This document shows, in pieces, positions 1 to 11,017 of a DNA stretch of 52,269 nucleotides. The translations under genes were made by a program, and so were the position numbers. Positions within the stretch are counted from its first letter, which is position 1. Each line of letters opens with the position of its first letter. A model generated the notes under the pieces. It saw nothing but the letters and a program-made list of their open reading frames with translations. It was not told the origin of the DNA and ran no database searches. The stretch comes from an uncultured Candidatus Thioglobus sp. (lineage in GTDB: Bacteria > Pseudomonadota > Gammaproteobacteria > PS1 > Pseudothioglobaceae): the NCBI GenBank assembly GCA_905620445.1, contig CAJQTP010000009.1, positions 1 through 52,269 of the forward strand, read 5' to 3'.

Positions 1-197
1 ATGCCCCGTCCTGGTTATGGACAATATGAGTGCTCATTAATTTATCGTAGAGTGTTTGAGACATTCTTAGTTAGTAATACTTGATAAAATGACTATTTTA
101 CATTTCTAAGTTAGCCTCAATTATAGAAATACATAACAAGTGGGTATATTTGTAGGTTGTTCAGAAGTGTTAATTTTAAAGTTTAAGGGTTAAATTT

Positions 198-1970
198 ATG
201 TGTGGTATTTGTGGCCAATTTCGATTTGATGGGGAGTTTGTTTCTACAAAATCTCTAGATCATATGATGAGTAAACTTGCAAGAAGGGGGCCTGATTCAA
301 AAGGAAAGTGGCTTGAAGGAGAGGTTGGTTTTGGACATCAGCGATTAAGTGTTATTGATTTGTCGAATTTAGGATCTCAACCAATGGTCGATGATCTTCT
401 TAAATTAACATTAGTATTTAACGGAACGATCTACAACTATAAGACACTTCGAGCTCTATTAATAGGCAAAGGGTATGATTTTTTCTCAAACTCTGATACA
501 GAAGTAATAATAAAGGCATATCACTTTTGGGGCGAAGATTGCGTTAAACTCCTTGATGGAATGTTTGCTTTTGCTATTTGGGACCATTCTTCTCAGCAAC
601 TTTTTGTTGCAAGAGATAGGATGGGCATTAAACCTCTATACTTTAATATCACTCCTAAAGCATTTACTTTTGCATCAAATTCTCAAGCCTTGCTTACTCA
701 AGAGCTTGATAGAAGTATTAATCCTGTTGCCTTGCACCAGCAGTTATCTCTTCATGGGGTCGTTCCAGCGCCAAATACAATTATTAATGGAATTCATAAA
801 TTAAAGCCGGGTACATTTGTTACGTTACGTTCTAATGGTGAATTACGCGAAACAACATATTGGCATCCAAGCGCAAAAAGGCTGGAAGAAAATATTTCAG
901 ACCAGGACTATATTGAAAGAACGCATGAGTTATTAACTGCAGCAGTTATGAAAAGAATGTCTGCATCTGACGTGCCAATAGGGGTTTTACTTTCTGGGGG
1001 ATTGGACTCATCGCTTATCGTTGCCCTTCTAAAAGAAGCTGGGCATGAAGATATTCGCACTTTTTCAATAGGATTTGAAGACATCGGTGATGAGGTTGGG
1101 AGTGAATTTGAGTACTCCGATCAAATTGTATCAAGATTTAATACCCAGCATAAAAAATATCAAGTGAGTAATAAAGAAGTACTTCCACGATTATCAGAAG
1201 CAGTTATGAATATGTCAGAGCCAATGGTAGGTCAAGATGCTGTAGCTTTTTATTTGCTCTCTGAGCAAGTTTCAAAGCACACTAAAGTTGTCTTATCTGG
1301 ACAAGGAGCTGACGAAGCTTTTGCTGGTTATTTTTGGTATTCAAGAATGGTGAATGAGCAAGGTAATGAAGTAGAGCGCTTTTCAAAGCATTATGTTGAT
1401 AGGCCGCATAATGAATATTTACAAACAGTATCATCAATATATCAGGGTGAGAATCATACTCATAATTGGCTAAATAAGGAGTTTTTAAAGCCAGGGGCCG
1501 ACTCTTTTATTGATAAAGTATTTCGAACTGATATGACAAGATTAATTGTTGATGACCCAGTTAAACGAGTCGACAATATGACTATGGCATGGGGTTTAGA
1601 GGCAAGAGTGCCATTTATGGATACTGACCTAGTTGAATGGGCGCTTAGTATTCCACCTTCATTGAAAATGCGAGATGAGGGAAAGTATCCTCTTAAACAA
1701 ATTTCAAGAGGACTCCTGCCAAATTCTGTAATAGATCGAAAAAAAGGTTATTTTCCAATGCCGGCTCTAAAGTATATTCAGGGTGATTTTTTGGAATTTA
1801 TGTCTGATATACTTTTGTCCAGTGCTTGTCGTAATAGAGGTATTTTTAATCAACAATATATTGATAAAGTGATTAATTCTCCTAAAGACTATATGACAGC
1901 TTTGAATGGATCAAGACTGTGGCATTTAGCTTTGCTTGAGTATTGGCTTCAACTTAATGTAGATAACTAG
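198..1970 (+). CDS. Asparagine synthase-family amidotransferase, probably N-acetylglutaminylglutamine amidotransferase (AsnO-like)
   Basis: N-terminal MCGICG class-II glutaminase Cys; 'LLSGGLDSS' PP-loop; 590 aa and 'GVVPAPNTIINGIHKLKPGT' resemble the NAGGN-pathway subfamily. Confidence 0.85.
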   Translation: MCGICGQFRFDGEFVSTKSLDHMMSKLARRGPDSKGKWLEGEVGFGHQRLSVIDLSNLGSQPMVDDLLKLTLVFNGTIYNYKTLRALLIGKGYDFFSNSDTEVIIKAYHFWGEDCVKLLDGMFAFAIWDHSSQQLFVARDRMGIKPLYFNITPKAFTFASNSQALLTQELDRSINPVALHQQLSLHGVVPAPNTIINGIHKLKPGTFVTLRSNGELRETTYWHPSAKRLEENISDQDYIERTHELLTAAVMKRMSASDVPIGVLLSGGLDSSLIVALLKEAGHEDIRTFSIGFEDIGDEVGSEFEYSDQIVSRFNTQHKKYQVSNKEVLPRLSEAVMNMSEPMVGQDAVAFYLLSEQVSKHTKVVLSGQGADEAFAGYFWYSRMVNEQGNEVERFSKHYVDRPHNEYLQTVSSIYQGENHTHNWLNKEFLKPGADSFIDKVFRTDMTRLIVDDPVKRVDNMTMAWGLEARVPFMDTDLVEWALSIPPSLKMRDEGKYPLKQISRGLLPNSVIDRKKGYFPMPALKYIQGDFLEFMSDILLSSACRNRGIFNQQYIDKVINSPKDYMTALNGSRLWHLALLEYWLQLNVDN

Positions 1971-1973
1971 TCC

Positions 1974-2411
1974 ATGGAAAAAATTGTAATTTATACAGAT
2001 GGTGGTTGCCGAGGAAATCCTGGAATTGGTGGATGGGGCGCATGGTTGAGATACAAAGATCATGACAAGAAATTAAAAGGCTCAGAGTTAAATACTACAA
2101 ACAATAAGATGGAGCTAACAGCCTCTATCAAAGCCCTTCAAGCTCTCAAATCAAGTGATATTACTGTTGATTTATATACTGATTCAAAGTACGTTATACA
2201 GGGCATAAATGATTGGATTGAAGGCTGGAAGGCAAAAGGCTGGAAGACTGCTAATAAGAAGCCGGTTAAAAATGTAGAGCTCTGGAAGCAATTAGACGTC
2301 CTAAATAAGGAATTTTCTGTAAATTGGCACTGGGTTAAAGGCCATAGTGACGATCCAGGTAATGACATGGCGGATCTGTTGGCAAATCAAGCCATGGATG
2401 AAATTAGTTAG
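1974..2411 (+). CDS. rnhA: Ribonuclease HI
   Basis: [34 protein letters not shown] motifs. Confidence 0.97.
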   Translation: MEKIVIYTDGGCRGNPGIGGWGAWLRYKDHDKKLKGSELNTTNNKMELTASIKALQALKSSDITVDLYTDSKYVIQGINDWIEGWKAKGWKTANKKPVKNVELWKQLDVLNKEFSVNWHWVKGHSDDPGNDMADLLANQAMDEIS

Positions 2412-3207
2412 TTTCTAGTAATTCAGGGTGCTCGAGATAATCTAATTCATTTTGACTAAAATTTGATAAAAGCCTTGCTTCAATGTTAAATGGCCCACGC
2501 AAGTTAGACCCAATGTGTTTTTTTATTAACAAGTCAAATGTCTTAATTGGGTCAAGATCTCTTTTATGGCAAAGGTATTGATACCAATAGTTCCCAATTT
2601 TTACGTGCCCAATTTCATCTTTAAAAATAATATCTAAAATTTCAACCATCTTATGCAGTTTTGAATCTTTAAATTTTTTTCTAATCCTTGGGGTAACGTC
2701 TAAACCTCTCGCTTCTAAAACTCTAGGAACTAAAGCCATTCTTGATAAAACATCATAATCTGTGTCAACTGTCATTTGCCACAAACCATTGTGAGCATCA
2801 AAATCACCATAACTATATCCAATAGACTCAAGGTAATTCTTGAGAAGTGAGAAGTGCGTTGTCTCCTCGCTGGCCACTTGAATCCAGTCTGCATAATATT
2901 TATGGGGCATTTCTTGAAATCTGTAGATTGCATCTAAGGCTAAATTTATTGAATTAAATTCAATATGACAAATCGCATGGATATTTTTTATCATGCCTAA
3001 ATCTGAACGATCTCTTTTTGGGGTTCCTTTGAAGTCAACTAAGCTTGGTTTCAAAGGTCTCCCTGGGGAAGGGATTTTAATTACATTGACTTTAAATTCA
3101 TTGATATCAAGTGGAATATGGTATTTTTTTAAATCATTAATTAGTAAAATTTTTCTCTCTACATCGTTGCAAATTAGGGCTTCATAAGCAAGTTTAAAGA
3201 GTGACAT
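2404..3207 (-). CDS. DUF455 family ferritin-like protein
   Basis: '[15 protein letters not shown]', 'EETTHFSLL', '[12 protein letters not shown]' di-iron-like motifs. Confidence 0.85.
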   Translation of the reverse strand: MSLFKLAYEALICNDVERKILLINDLKKYHIPLDINEFKVNVIKIPSPGRPLKPSLVDFKGTPKRDRSDLGMIKNIHAICHIEFNSINLALDAIYRFQEMPHKYYADWIQVASEETTHFSLLKNYLESIGYSYGDFDAHNGLWQMTVDTDYDVLSRMALVPRVLEARGLDVTPRIRKKFKDSKLHKMVEILDIIFKDEIGHVKIGNYWYQYLCHKRDLDPIKTFDLLIKKHIGSNLRGPFNIEARLLSNFSQNELDYLEHPELLETN

Positions 3208-3748
3208 AAGATCCTGAGGGTATATCCTTTAAGTCCCATTTATCAATTCTTGTTCTAATTAGCCTGAGCGTGGGAAATCCAACACTTGCAGTCATTCTGC
3301 GTACTTGGCGATTTCTTCCTTCGCTAATTGAAATTTCAATCCATGAGGTGGGAGTATTTTTTCTTATTCTTATTGGAGGCATTCTTACCCAAAGCCAGCT
3401 TGGCTCTTTAATTATTTTAACGACGGCAGGCTTAGTATTTCCATCCTTAAGTTGAACGCCTTTATGCAGAGAGCTAACTGCATCATCGCTCATCGCACCT
3501 TCAACTTGAACAATATAGGTTTTGGTTTTGTTATATTTTGGATTAGATATTAAATTTTGTAACTTACCATCATCTGTAAGAATAACTAATCCTTCTGAGT
3601 CTTTATCAAGCCTGCCTGCTGGATAGACGTTTGGTATGTCTATATAGTCTGATAATGTATTTTGATCCCCACTAAACTGGCAAATAACACCAAATGGTTT
3701 GTTTAAAGCAATAAGTTTAGCCATAAATATATTTCGCTCTTTCAACAA
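3194..3748 (-). CDS. rluE: 23S rRNA pseudouridine synthase, RluE-like
   Basis: 'LNKPFGVICQFS', 'AGRLDKDSEGLVILTDDG', 'EGRNRQVRRMTA'; start may be the internal Met ([10 protein letters not shown]). Confidence 0.85.
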   Translation of the reverse strand: MLKERNIFMAKLIALNKPFGVICQFSGDQNTLSDYIDIPNVYPAGRLDKDSEGLVILTDDGKLQNLISNPKYNKTKTYIVQVEGAMSDDAVSSLHKGVQLKDGNTKPAVVKIIKEPSWLWVRMPPIRIRKNTPTSWIEISISEGRNRQVRRMTASVGFPTLRLIRTRIDKWDLKDIPSGSYVTL

Positions 3749-4148
3749 AAGAATCTAATTGTGAATTCGCTATATTTTTAAAAACAGGTGAAAGAGTCAT
3801 ATCAATGAGCATTGATTTGAACTTAAATTGAAGATCTAAATGAATTTTTGCAGCATTATCACCAAGCGGTTCAAATCGCCATTCACCCGAAAGCACGTCA
3901 AATGGTCCATCAACTAACTCCATAGCAATTGATTTGTATGGAGTTAAAGTATTTAGTGTTGAAAACGTTTGTTTAATGCCGCCTTTATTTATCTCGACTG
4001 ACGCAGTGATTTGGTTGTCAGATTGATTTAAAATAGAGGAAGAGTCACACCAGTTTAAAAATTGAGAGTAGTCATTAATATTGTTAACTAACTCAAACAT
4101 TTGCTGGGGTGTATATGGAACAATTGCGCTTTTTGAAATACGATGCAT
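3717..4148 (-). CDS. ratA: RatA/coenzyme Q-binding START-domain protein
   Basis: '[25 protein letters not shown]', adjacent to smpB as in many gammaproteobacteria. Confidence 0.9.
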   Translation of the reverse strand: MHRISKSAIVPYTPQQMFELVNNINDYSQFLNWCDSSSILNQSDNQITASVEINKGGIKQTFSTLNTLTPYKSIAMELVDGPFDVLSGEWRFEPLGDNAAKIHLDLQFKFKSMLIDMTLSPVFKNIANSQLDSFVERAKYIYG

Positions 4149-4623
4149 GGCAAAAAATAAAAAAGATAATTCAAATACTATTGCTTTAAATAAAAAAGCA
4201 AGGCATGACTATTTTATCGAACAAAGTCTTGAAGCAGGTTTAAGTTTGCTCGGCTGGGAAGTTAAAAGTCTTAGAGATGGTAAAGTTCAAATTACTGAAA
4301 GCTATGTGATTTACAAAAACAATGAACTCTTTCTTTTTGGCGCTCATATATCACCACTAAATTCTGCTTCTAGCCACGTCGAATGTGATCCAATAAGAAC
4401 TAGAAAATTACTTTTAAATAGACTTGAAATTAATAGGCTTCGAGAAAAGATTACTCAGAAAGGCGCCACAGTTGTACCTTTAAAACTTTATTGGGCGAGA
4501 GGTAGAGTCAAATTAGAGATTGGCTTAGCTAAAGGAAAAAAAGGCCATGATAAGCGTCAGGATATTAAAGAAAGAGATTGGAAATTGGATAAAGCGAGGG
4601 CGCTTAAGGACAACAATCGATAG
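4147..4623 (+). CDS. smpB: SsrA-binding protein SmpB
   Basis: '[40 protein letters not shown]', '[17 protein letters not shown]'; internal Met at 4147 preferred over the ORF start 4081. Confidence 0.96.
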   Translation: MAKNKKDNSNTIALNKKARHDYFIEQSLEAGLSLLGWEVKSLRDGKVQITESYVIYKNNELFLFGAHISPLNSASSHVECDPIRTRKLLLNRLEINRLREKITQKGATVVPLKLYWARGRVKLEIGLAKGKKGHDKRQDIKERDWKLDKARALKDNNR

Positions 4624-4814
4624 AATATAATATTTTTTTTAATTATTTTTCAAATAGCTTTATTTTGATAGTACAATAAGCTCTAGATGCAGCGTTGGAG
4701 GCAGATGGTTTCTTTTGATTCTTTCCTCCTGAAATAGGTTCAAAATTTACCTCGTTCGCTTGGTCTTATGTTTAAAAAACTTTTATTAACAAACTTTTAT
4801 TGGAGAGAATTAAA

Positions 4815-5087
4815 ATGAATAAATCAGAATTAATTGATGCAATTGCTTCAGGTGCTAACTTATCTAAAGCTGATGCTGCAAGAGCGCTAAACGCAACAAC
4901 TGGTGCTATTACTTCAGCAATGGCAAGCGGTGATGGAGTCCAACTAACTGGCTTTGGTAGCTTTGTAGTTAGAGCTCGTGCGGCTCGCAGTGGTCGTAAC
5001 CCACAAACTGGTGCGACGATTCAAATTAAAGCTTCAAATGTTGCTGCATTTAAAGCAGGTAAAGCATTGAAAGACGCATGTAACTAG
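4815..5087 (+). CDS. HU-family DNA-binding protein
   Basis: '[27 protein letters not shown]', '[21 protein letters not shown]'; start at ATG 4815. Confidence 0.95.
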   Translation: MNKSELIDAIASGANLSKADAARALNATTGAITSAMASGDGVQLTGFGSFVVRARAARSGRNPQTGATIQIKASNVAAFKAGKALKDACN

Positions 5088-5103
5088 TATTAAATTAGTT
5101 ATT

Positions 5104-5130
5104 AAAAAGGCGCCTTTGGCGCCTTTTTTT
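5104..5130 (+). terminator. Rho-independent terminator after HU gene
   Basis: AAAAAGGCGCC TTT GGCGCCTTTTTTT perfect hairpin plus T-tract. Confidence 0.93.
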
Positions 5131-5150
5131 ATATTTGCTGAAAAGATATT

Positions 5151-6149
5151 ATGAAAAAGTTGTATGTTAAATTAGGCTTCACGTTTATTGGAGTCATAGT
5201 ATTTATTGCTTTGGTTTATATAAGTATTGGATACTTTATATATTCAACCCTTGCTAAGGCTGATCCTGGATGCTCTGCTGATTGTATTAATACTCCTGGT
5301 AGCTACAGAGATAATTCAAAAGAGAGTGACTTTCCTTTTGATAAATATACGGTTGATTATTGGGAGTCGCATCAATATGCTGTGGGAGATGAGGGCATAA
5401 ATATAGAAGCATGGTGGATTCCAATAAGTAAAAATGGCGCAGGCGAAGCTCCAGTTATTATTCTGGCACATGGCTTAAGATCAAGTAAGTATGATTCCGA
5501 TATCTTGTTAGTTGCAGCTATATTACATAAGGCTGGCTTCAATACCCTTTTGTTTGATCAGCGTGATCATGGCATGTCAACCATTGAAGATGGAAGAATC
5601 AGTATTGGTACTAAAGAATACCGTGACGTTATTGCTAGTGTAGATTGGCTAGTAAACATTCAATCTATTATTCCTGAACGGATTGGAATCTATGGTTTAT
5701 CTATGGGTGCTGGAACTGCAGCGATTGCTTTTGGTGTGGACGATAGAATACAGGCTGCTATTTTAGATTCTGGATATTCTGATTTAAATATTATAGTTAA
5801 GGAGGAGCTTCAAAGAGAAGGGTATCCACCATGGCTTGTTAATGGAGCTATTTGGGCAGCATTTTTATTTGGTAATGAAACATTGCTTGAGCCTTCACCA
5901 AAACTTGCATTTATAAATCATGGTGACCGTCCAATATTTGCAATGCATGGAACTTCTGACACTAGAGTTCTGCCTCATAATACATCTGACATGATCATTC
6001 TTGCAAAAAAATATGGAGCTAACTTAACAATTTGGTTGGCTGAAAATGCCATACATTCTGGAGTTAAATTTATGTACTTAGATGAGTTTTCTACTAGAAT
6101 AGTCGAATTTTTTAGAAGTAATCTAAAAGGTTTACCCAAAGAAAATTAA
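5151..6149 (+). CDS. Alpha/beta hydrolase, membrane-anchored
   Basis: N-terminal TM helix; 'LAHGLRSSKYDS', 'GLSMGAGTA' nucleophile elbow. Confidence 0.85.
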   Translation: MKKLYVKLGFTFIGVIVFIALVYISIGYFIYSTLAKADPGCSADCINTPGSYRDNSKESDFPFDKYTVDYWESHQYAVGDEGINIEAWWIPISKNGAGEAPVIILAHGLRSSKYDSDILLVAAILHKAGFNTLLFDQRDHGMSTIEDGRISIGTKEYRDVIASVDWLVNIQSIIPERIGIYGLSMGAGTAAIAFGVDDRIQAAILDSGYSDLNIIVKEELQREGYPPWLVNGAIWAAFLFGNETLLEPSPKLAFINHGDRPIFAMHGTSDTRVLPHNTSDMIILAKKYGANLTIWLAENAIHSGVKFMYLDEFSTRIVEFFRSNLKGLPKEN

Positions 6150-6246
6150 GAATATTGTAAATCTAATAACGTAGATTGGTAATATGTATTTTTGTATTCA
6201 AATGCTTGATATACTACTTTTAAGGTTTTTATTTTAATGCTCTTAA

Positions 6247-7563
6247 ATGACTAAATTTACACCATTCTGGTGGGATGACCAGCCACAATTTGAAAATACT
6301 GATGAGCTCCCATTAAGTGCAGATATTGTTATTGTTGGCGCTGGATATACTGGATTAAGCGCAGCCTTAACATTGTCAAAATCTGGAAAAAATGTCATTG
6401 TCTTAGATTCAGAGATGATTGGTTTTGGAGCAAGCACTAGGAATGGGGGGATGCTCGGGTCTGGTCACAAGGTTTCAACAGATCAGGCAAAGAAAAAATA
6501 TGGCGAAGTTATTGCAGCAGAAATTCATATAGAGGCTAATGCTTCACTAGCTTTTACATCTAACTTGATTGAAGAAAATAATATTGATTGTGAATTTCAA
6601 ATTTGTGGAAGATTAAGAACTTCATGGCTGCCTCAAGATCAAGTCGATATGTCAGATAACTTAAAAAAATTAAAAGCTATTGATCACTTTAATTCCAAAA
6701 TGATTAGTCCTGATAGAATGTCCAAATCTATAAAAACAGATTTATATTTTGGAGGTCAGTTTTATCAAGATCACGGTTCTGTCCATCCTCGTAAATTTCA
6801 TTATGGTTTGTTAAAGCTTGCATTGGAGGCGGGAGCAAAAATTTTTGGAAATAGGCCTGTTATAGAAGTTAATAAATCATCAAAAATAAAACAGAGTGGC
6901 TTTGATGTTGTAACTTCAAGCTCAACAATTCAATGTAAGCAAGTTCTTATGGCAACTAATGGATATACGCAATCAAATCTTTCTAAGTACTTGTCAAGGC
7001 GCATATTACCAGTCCCAAGCTTTGTAATAACAACAGTAGATATTGGTAAAGATAAAGTGCAGTCTTTATTGCCGGGCGGTCATTGTATGGTTGAAACTCG
7101 CAAGCGCTATTGTTATTATAGGCCAACCCCTTGCGGTAAAAGAATAATGCTAGGAACTCGGGCAGCTATGCATTCAATTTCTGCTGAGGAGGCATTACCA
7201 ACTCTTCGTAAGATGTTGATTGAAATTTTTCCTTCCTTGGTTGATGTAGAGATTAGCCATTGCTGGACAGGATTTACAGGATTTAGTTTTAGCCAGTTGC
7301 CAAATCTTAGTATAAATAAAGGGATTTATTCAGCGCTAGGCTACTGTGGAAATGGGGTTGCAATGGCACCCTATTTAGGTCATATGGCTGCTTTGAAAAT
7401 GTTAAATCCCGATCAGAAAGTTACTATTTTTGAACAAACACCTTTACAAACCAGACCTTACTATTTTGGAAAGCCATGGTTTCTTCCAATTGTCAGTTTG
7501 TATTTCAGAGGCTTTGATATATTAGATTACTATCGCCGCAAAAAGTCAATTAAGAAGATTTAA
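6247..7563 (+). CDS. FAD-dependent oxidoreductase (DAO family)
   Basis: 'ADIVIVGAGYTGLSAALTLSKSGKNVIVLDS' Rossmann motif; 'GFGASTRNGGMLGSGHK'. Confidence 0.88.
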   Translation: MTKFTPFWWDDQPQFENTDELPLSADIVIVGAGYTGLSAALTLSKSGKNVIVLDSEMIGFGASTRNGGMLGSGHKVSTDQAKKKYGEVIAAEIHIEANASLAFTSNLIEENNIDCEFQICGRLRTSWLPQDQVDMSDNLKKLKAIDHFNSKMISPDRMSKSIKTDLYFGGQFYQDHGSVHPRKFHYGLLKLALEAGAKIFGNRPVIEVNKSSKIKQSGFDVVTSSSTIQCKQVLMATNGYTQSNLSKYLSRRILPVPSFVITTVDIGKDKVQSLLPGGHCMVETRKRYCYYRPTPCGKRIMLGTRAAMHSISAEEALPTLRKMLIEIFPSLVDVEISHCWTGFTGFSFSQLPNLSINKGIYSALGYCGNGVAMAPYLGHMAALKMLNPDQKVTIFEQTPLQTRPYYFGKPWFLPIVSLYFRGFDILDYYRRKKSIKKI

Positions 7564-7679
7564 CCCAATAAAGAAAGATTTTTTCATAAATAATCATATC
7601 TTATTTTTTTATCTCTAAGTATTAGAAATAGCCAGCTGCATGGTAAAATACCCGCTTTTTAAATAACTGGAGATTGTTC

Positions 7680-8105
7680 ATGGAACAAACTTTATCAATA
7701 ATTAAGCCAGATGCTGTAGCTAAAAACGTAATTGGTCAAATTTACTCTCGTTTTGAAGATGCTGGTTTTAAAATTGTTGCGTCAAAAATGATTCACTTGG
7801 ATGAAGCAATGGCTGGTGGATTTTATGCCGTTCATCAAGAAAGGCCTTTTTTTAACGACTTAGTCAGTTTTATGACTTCTGGCCCCGTGATGGTTCAAGT
7901 CCTAGAGGGCGAGAATGCAGTTGCAAAACATCGTGAAATTATGGGCGCGACTAATCCAAAAGATGCTGATGCAGGTACTATTAGAGCAGATTTTGCAGAA
8001 TCTCTGGATGAAAATGCGGTTCACGGTTCAGATTCTCAAGAAAATGCTGCAATTGAAATTGCCTATTTCTTTGGCGATGATGGTGTTTGTCCGAGAACTA
8101 GATAA
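7680..8105 (+). CDS. ndk: Nucleoside diphosphate kinase
   Basis: '[15 protein letters not shown]', '[17 protein letters not shown]', '[13 protein letters not shown]'; ATG at 7680. Confidence 0.98.
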   Translation: MEQTLSIIKPDAVAKNVIGQIYSRFEDAGFKIVASKMIHLDEAMAGGFYAVHQERPFFNDLVSFMTSGPVMVQVLEGENAVAKHREIMGATNPKDADAGTIRADFAESLDENAVHGSDSQENAAIEIAYFFGDDGVCPRTR

Positions 8106-8128
8106 GTAATATAAAAAGAGACTTACTG

Positions 8129-9211
8129 ATGCTTGAAAAACAAAACTTATTAGGGCTTACTCAAAGCAAACTTAAGAAGTTTTTTTCTGATTTAAACGAA
8201 AAGCCATTTCGTACAAAACAAATTATGCAATGGATCTATCACCAAGGTGCTTCTGATTTTGGTGATATGCATAACTTTTCAAAAGATTTAAGACAAAAGC
8301 TTGAAGCAATTGCTTCTATTGAATTGCCTGAGGTGAGCTCCATCAACCACTCAAAAGATGGCGTAATTAAGTGGGTAATTAAGCTTAGTGAAGAAAATCA
8401 TATTGAAACAGTCTTCATACCTCAAAAAAATAGAGGAACTCTTTGCATATCTTCACAAGTCGGCTGCTCTTTAGCTTGCACATTTTGCTCAACCGGATAT
8501 CAGGGGTTTAATCGTAATCTTCAAAGTCATGAGATTATTGCACAGGTACTAATTGCTCAAAACCATTTACAAGACAAAGATAAGCGAATTTCTAATGTAG
8601 TTTTTATGGGTATGGGTGAGCCATTACTTAATGAATCTCCTGTTTATGATGCGTGTGATATTCTTTTAGATGATTGGGCATTTGGACTCTCTAGAAGAAG
8701 AGTTACCGTTTCTTCATCTGGAATTGTTCCCGCATTAAAGAGAATGTCCGACACAGTTCCAGTTAGTTTGGCTATCTCCTTGCATGCCCCTAATGATGAA
8801 TTAAGAGATATACTTGTACCAATTAATAAAAAATACCCTATAAAAGAGCTGATGAAAGCTTGCCATTACTACTTAAATGCAGGAACTCAAGAGAGGCATG
8901 TAATGTTTGAGTATGTTATGCTTGAAGGTGTTAATGACTCTCTTGAGCAGGCTCGCTCCCTATCAAAACTAATAAATTTTTGGTTTCAGGGAGAATCGGC
9001 TAAAGTTAATTTAATTCCTTTTAACCCATTTCCTGAGACTGAATATAAAACCTCAAATGATGCTACTATTGATAAGTTTCAAGATATTTTGTATCGATCA
9101 GGAATTCGAACTACCACGAGAAGAACAAGAGGTGACGATGTTGATGCGGCATGTGGTCAGCTAGCTGGAAAAGTCGTAGATAAGAGCAGAAGAAGTGCTG
9201 GACGGGATTAA
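8129..9211 (+). CDS. rlmN: 23S rRNA/tRNA adenine methyltransferase RlmN
   Basis: 'CISSQVGCSLACTFCSTGYQGFNRNL', 'VFMGMGEPLLN', 'CGQLAGK'. Confidence 0.97.
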   Translation: MLEKQNLLGLTQSKLKKFFSDLNEKPFRTKQIMQWIYHQGASDFGDMHNFSKDLRQKLEAIASIELPEVSSINHSKDGVIKWVIKLSEENHIETVFIPQKNRGTLCISSQVGCSLACTFCSTGYQGFNRNLQSHEIIAQVLIAQNHLQDKDKRISNVVFMGMGEPLLNESPVYDACDILLDDWAFGLSRRRVTVSSSGIVPALKRMSDTVPVSLAISLHAPNDELRDILVPINKKYPIKELMKACHYYLNAGTQERHVMFEYVMLEGVNDSLEQARSLSKLINFWFQGESAKVNLIPFNPFPETEYKTSNDATIDKFQDILYRSGIRTTTRRTRGDDVDAACGQLAGKVVDKSRRSAGRD

Positions 9212-9488
9212 TTATTATCCTAAAAAGAAAAAACCTATAAAGGGAAGACTGCTCTGGTTATTTTTGTTATTTTTAATTTTTGGCGCTATGTGGTATTATT
9301 TTCAGGGAGAAGATACTAATAAAAGTAAATCAAATTCAATCATAATTAGTCAGCCAATTCTTGATGAAGAAAGTGAGAATATAGTAGTTGATAATAGTGA
9401 TGATGTAATTTTTCCTGATGAAGTTCAGGAGACAACGGAGAGTCTTGACGAAGTAATAAGCACCTATGAAGCAAGTACACAAAATTAA
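9195..9488 (+). CDS. Small single-pass membrane protein (basic N-term, TM, acidic C-term)
   Basis: GTG start overlapping rlmN end and ispG start; '[27 protein letters not shown]'. Confidence 0.55.
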   Translation: MLDGINYYPKKKKPIKGRLLWLFLLFLIFGAMWYYFQGEDTNKSKSNSIIISQPILDEESENIVVDNSDDVIFPDEVQETTESLDEVISTYEASTQN

Positions 9489-10548
9489 AAGAAGAGTTTC
9501 TAGGAAAATTTTTGTCGGCAATGTTGCTGTTGGCGGCGATGCTCCGATTAGTGTCCAAAGCATGACTAACACCGAAACATGCGATGTTGACTCTACAGTG
9601 TCACAAATCTTATCTCTTGAAAACGCTGGAGCTGACCTTGTTAGAGTTTCAATCCCTACTATGGAAGCAGCCGAGGCGTTTAAAGAAATAAAAAAACGCG
9701 TTAATATCCCTCTAATTACGGATATTCATTTTGATTATAAGATTGCCCTAAAGGTTGCAGGATATGGCGCAGATTGCTTAAGAATTAATCCTGGCAACAT
9801 TGGTAAAGAGGATCGCATACGAGAGGTCGTTGCAGCTGCAAAAGATAATGGAATACCTATTCGTATTGGTGTTAATGCTGGATCTCTTGAAAAAGATTTA
9901 CAAAAAAAATACACCGAGCCAACTCCTGAGGCAATGGTAGAGTCTGCATTTAGGCATATTGATATTTTAGATAGACTCAACTTTGACAACTTCAAAGTTT
10001 CACTAAAAGCTTCTGAGGTTTTTATGACGGTATTCGCCTATCGGCAATTAGCCTCTCAGATTGACAACCCACTGCACTTGGGAATTACTGAGGCTGGATC
10101 ATTTCGCTCTGGAACTGTTAAATCTTCAATCGGAATGGGACTACTTTTAAGCGAAGGTATTGGTGATACTATTAGAGTGTCACTTGCATCAGATCCAGTT
10201 GATGAAATAAAGGTTGGCTTTGATATTTTAAAGTCACTTCATTTAAGAAAGAAAGGTGTTAATTTGATTGCATGCCCATCATGCTCTAGACAAAAATTTG
10301 ATGTAATCTCGGTTGTTAATGAACTTGAAGCTCGTCTTGAAGATATAACAGAGCCAATTGATGTTGCTGTTATTGGTTGTGTTGTTAATGGGCCAGGGGA
10401 GGCTAAGGAAGTTAGCGTAGGCCTCACTGGCGGTTCTCCAAATCTACTATATATAGATGGCAAACCTCATAGCAAGGTAAACAATGAATCATTAGTTGAT
10501 ACTTTGGAAGCTAGCATAAGAAGGCGCATAGCTATTTCCAACGTTTAA
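9466..10548 (+). CDS. ispG: (E)-4-hydroxy-3-methylbut-2-enyl-diphosphate synthase
   Basis: '[14 protein letters not shown]', '[11 protein letters not shown]', '[14 protein letters not shown]'. Confidence 0.98.
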   Translation: MKQVHKIKRRVSRKIFVGNVAVGGDAPISVQSMTNTETCDVDSTVSQILSLENAGADLVRVSIPTMEAAEAFKEIKKRVNIPLITDIHFDYKIALKVAGYGADCLRINPGNIGKEDRIREVVAAAKDNGIPIRIGVNAGSLEKDLQKKYTEPTPEAMVESAFRHIDILDRLNFDNFKVSLKASEVFMTVFAYRQLASQIDNPLHLGITEAGSFRSGTVKSSIGMGLLLSEGIGDTIRVSLASDPVDEIKVGFDILKSLHLRKKGVNLIACPSCSRQKFDVISVVNELEARLEDITEPIDVAVIGCVVNGPGEAKEVSVGLTGGSPNLLYIDGKPHSKVNNESLVDTLEASIRRRIAISNV

Positions 10549-11017
10549 TTCTTTTGAGTGCTCTGTATTTATATATTGAAATAATTGAAAAATACCCCAA
10601 TGTTGAGGCTACAATTGAGGTGATTAATCCTCCAATCCATAAGGCTAGTGTCGCAGACCAAAAATTAGCCATCAAATAGCCAAATGAAAATTCAAATTCA
10701 GGATCAATCTCCACTCCAATAATGGATGCACCTAATTTATAAGTAAAGTAAATAATTGGCACTATTGTAATTGGGTTATTTACCCAAACAATTAGCAATG
10801 AAAGCATAATGTTTGCAGAAAAAGCAACTGCAAGAATGCCAGCTAATAGCATATGAATTGGAACTGGAAGGAAGGCACAAAAAAGTCCAATTGCAAAGGC
10901 TTTAGCAATAGATTTCTTGTTCCATTTCCAAAGCTCTGGATCGGTTAAGTGTTTATTGAGCCATCCTAAATTTATATTTTCACGTTTTGGGCTATATTTT
11001 TTTAAGGTTGACTTCAT
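10532..11017 (-). CDS. DUF2062 domain membrane protein
   Basis: '[25 protein letters not shown]', '[19 protein letters not shown]'. Confidence 0.85.
   Translation of the reverse strand: MKSTLKKYSPKRENINLGWLNKHLTDPELWKWNKKSIAKAFAIGLFCAFLPVPIHMLLAGILAVAFSANIMLSLLIVWVNNPITIVPIIYFTYKLGASIIGVEIDPEFEFSFGYLMANFWSATLALWIGGLITSIVASTLGYFSIISIYKYRALKRIKRWK

Noticed and set aside
1-84. Open frame from base 1 (MPRPGYGQYECSLIYRRVFETFLVSNT*)
   Set aside because: Could be the tail of an upstream gene, but too short and truncated by the window edge to assign.
4624-4814. Possible tmRNA (ssrA) next to smpB
   Set aside because: No tRNA-Ala-like ends, TΨC GTTCGA motif or tag reading frame found in this gap.
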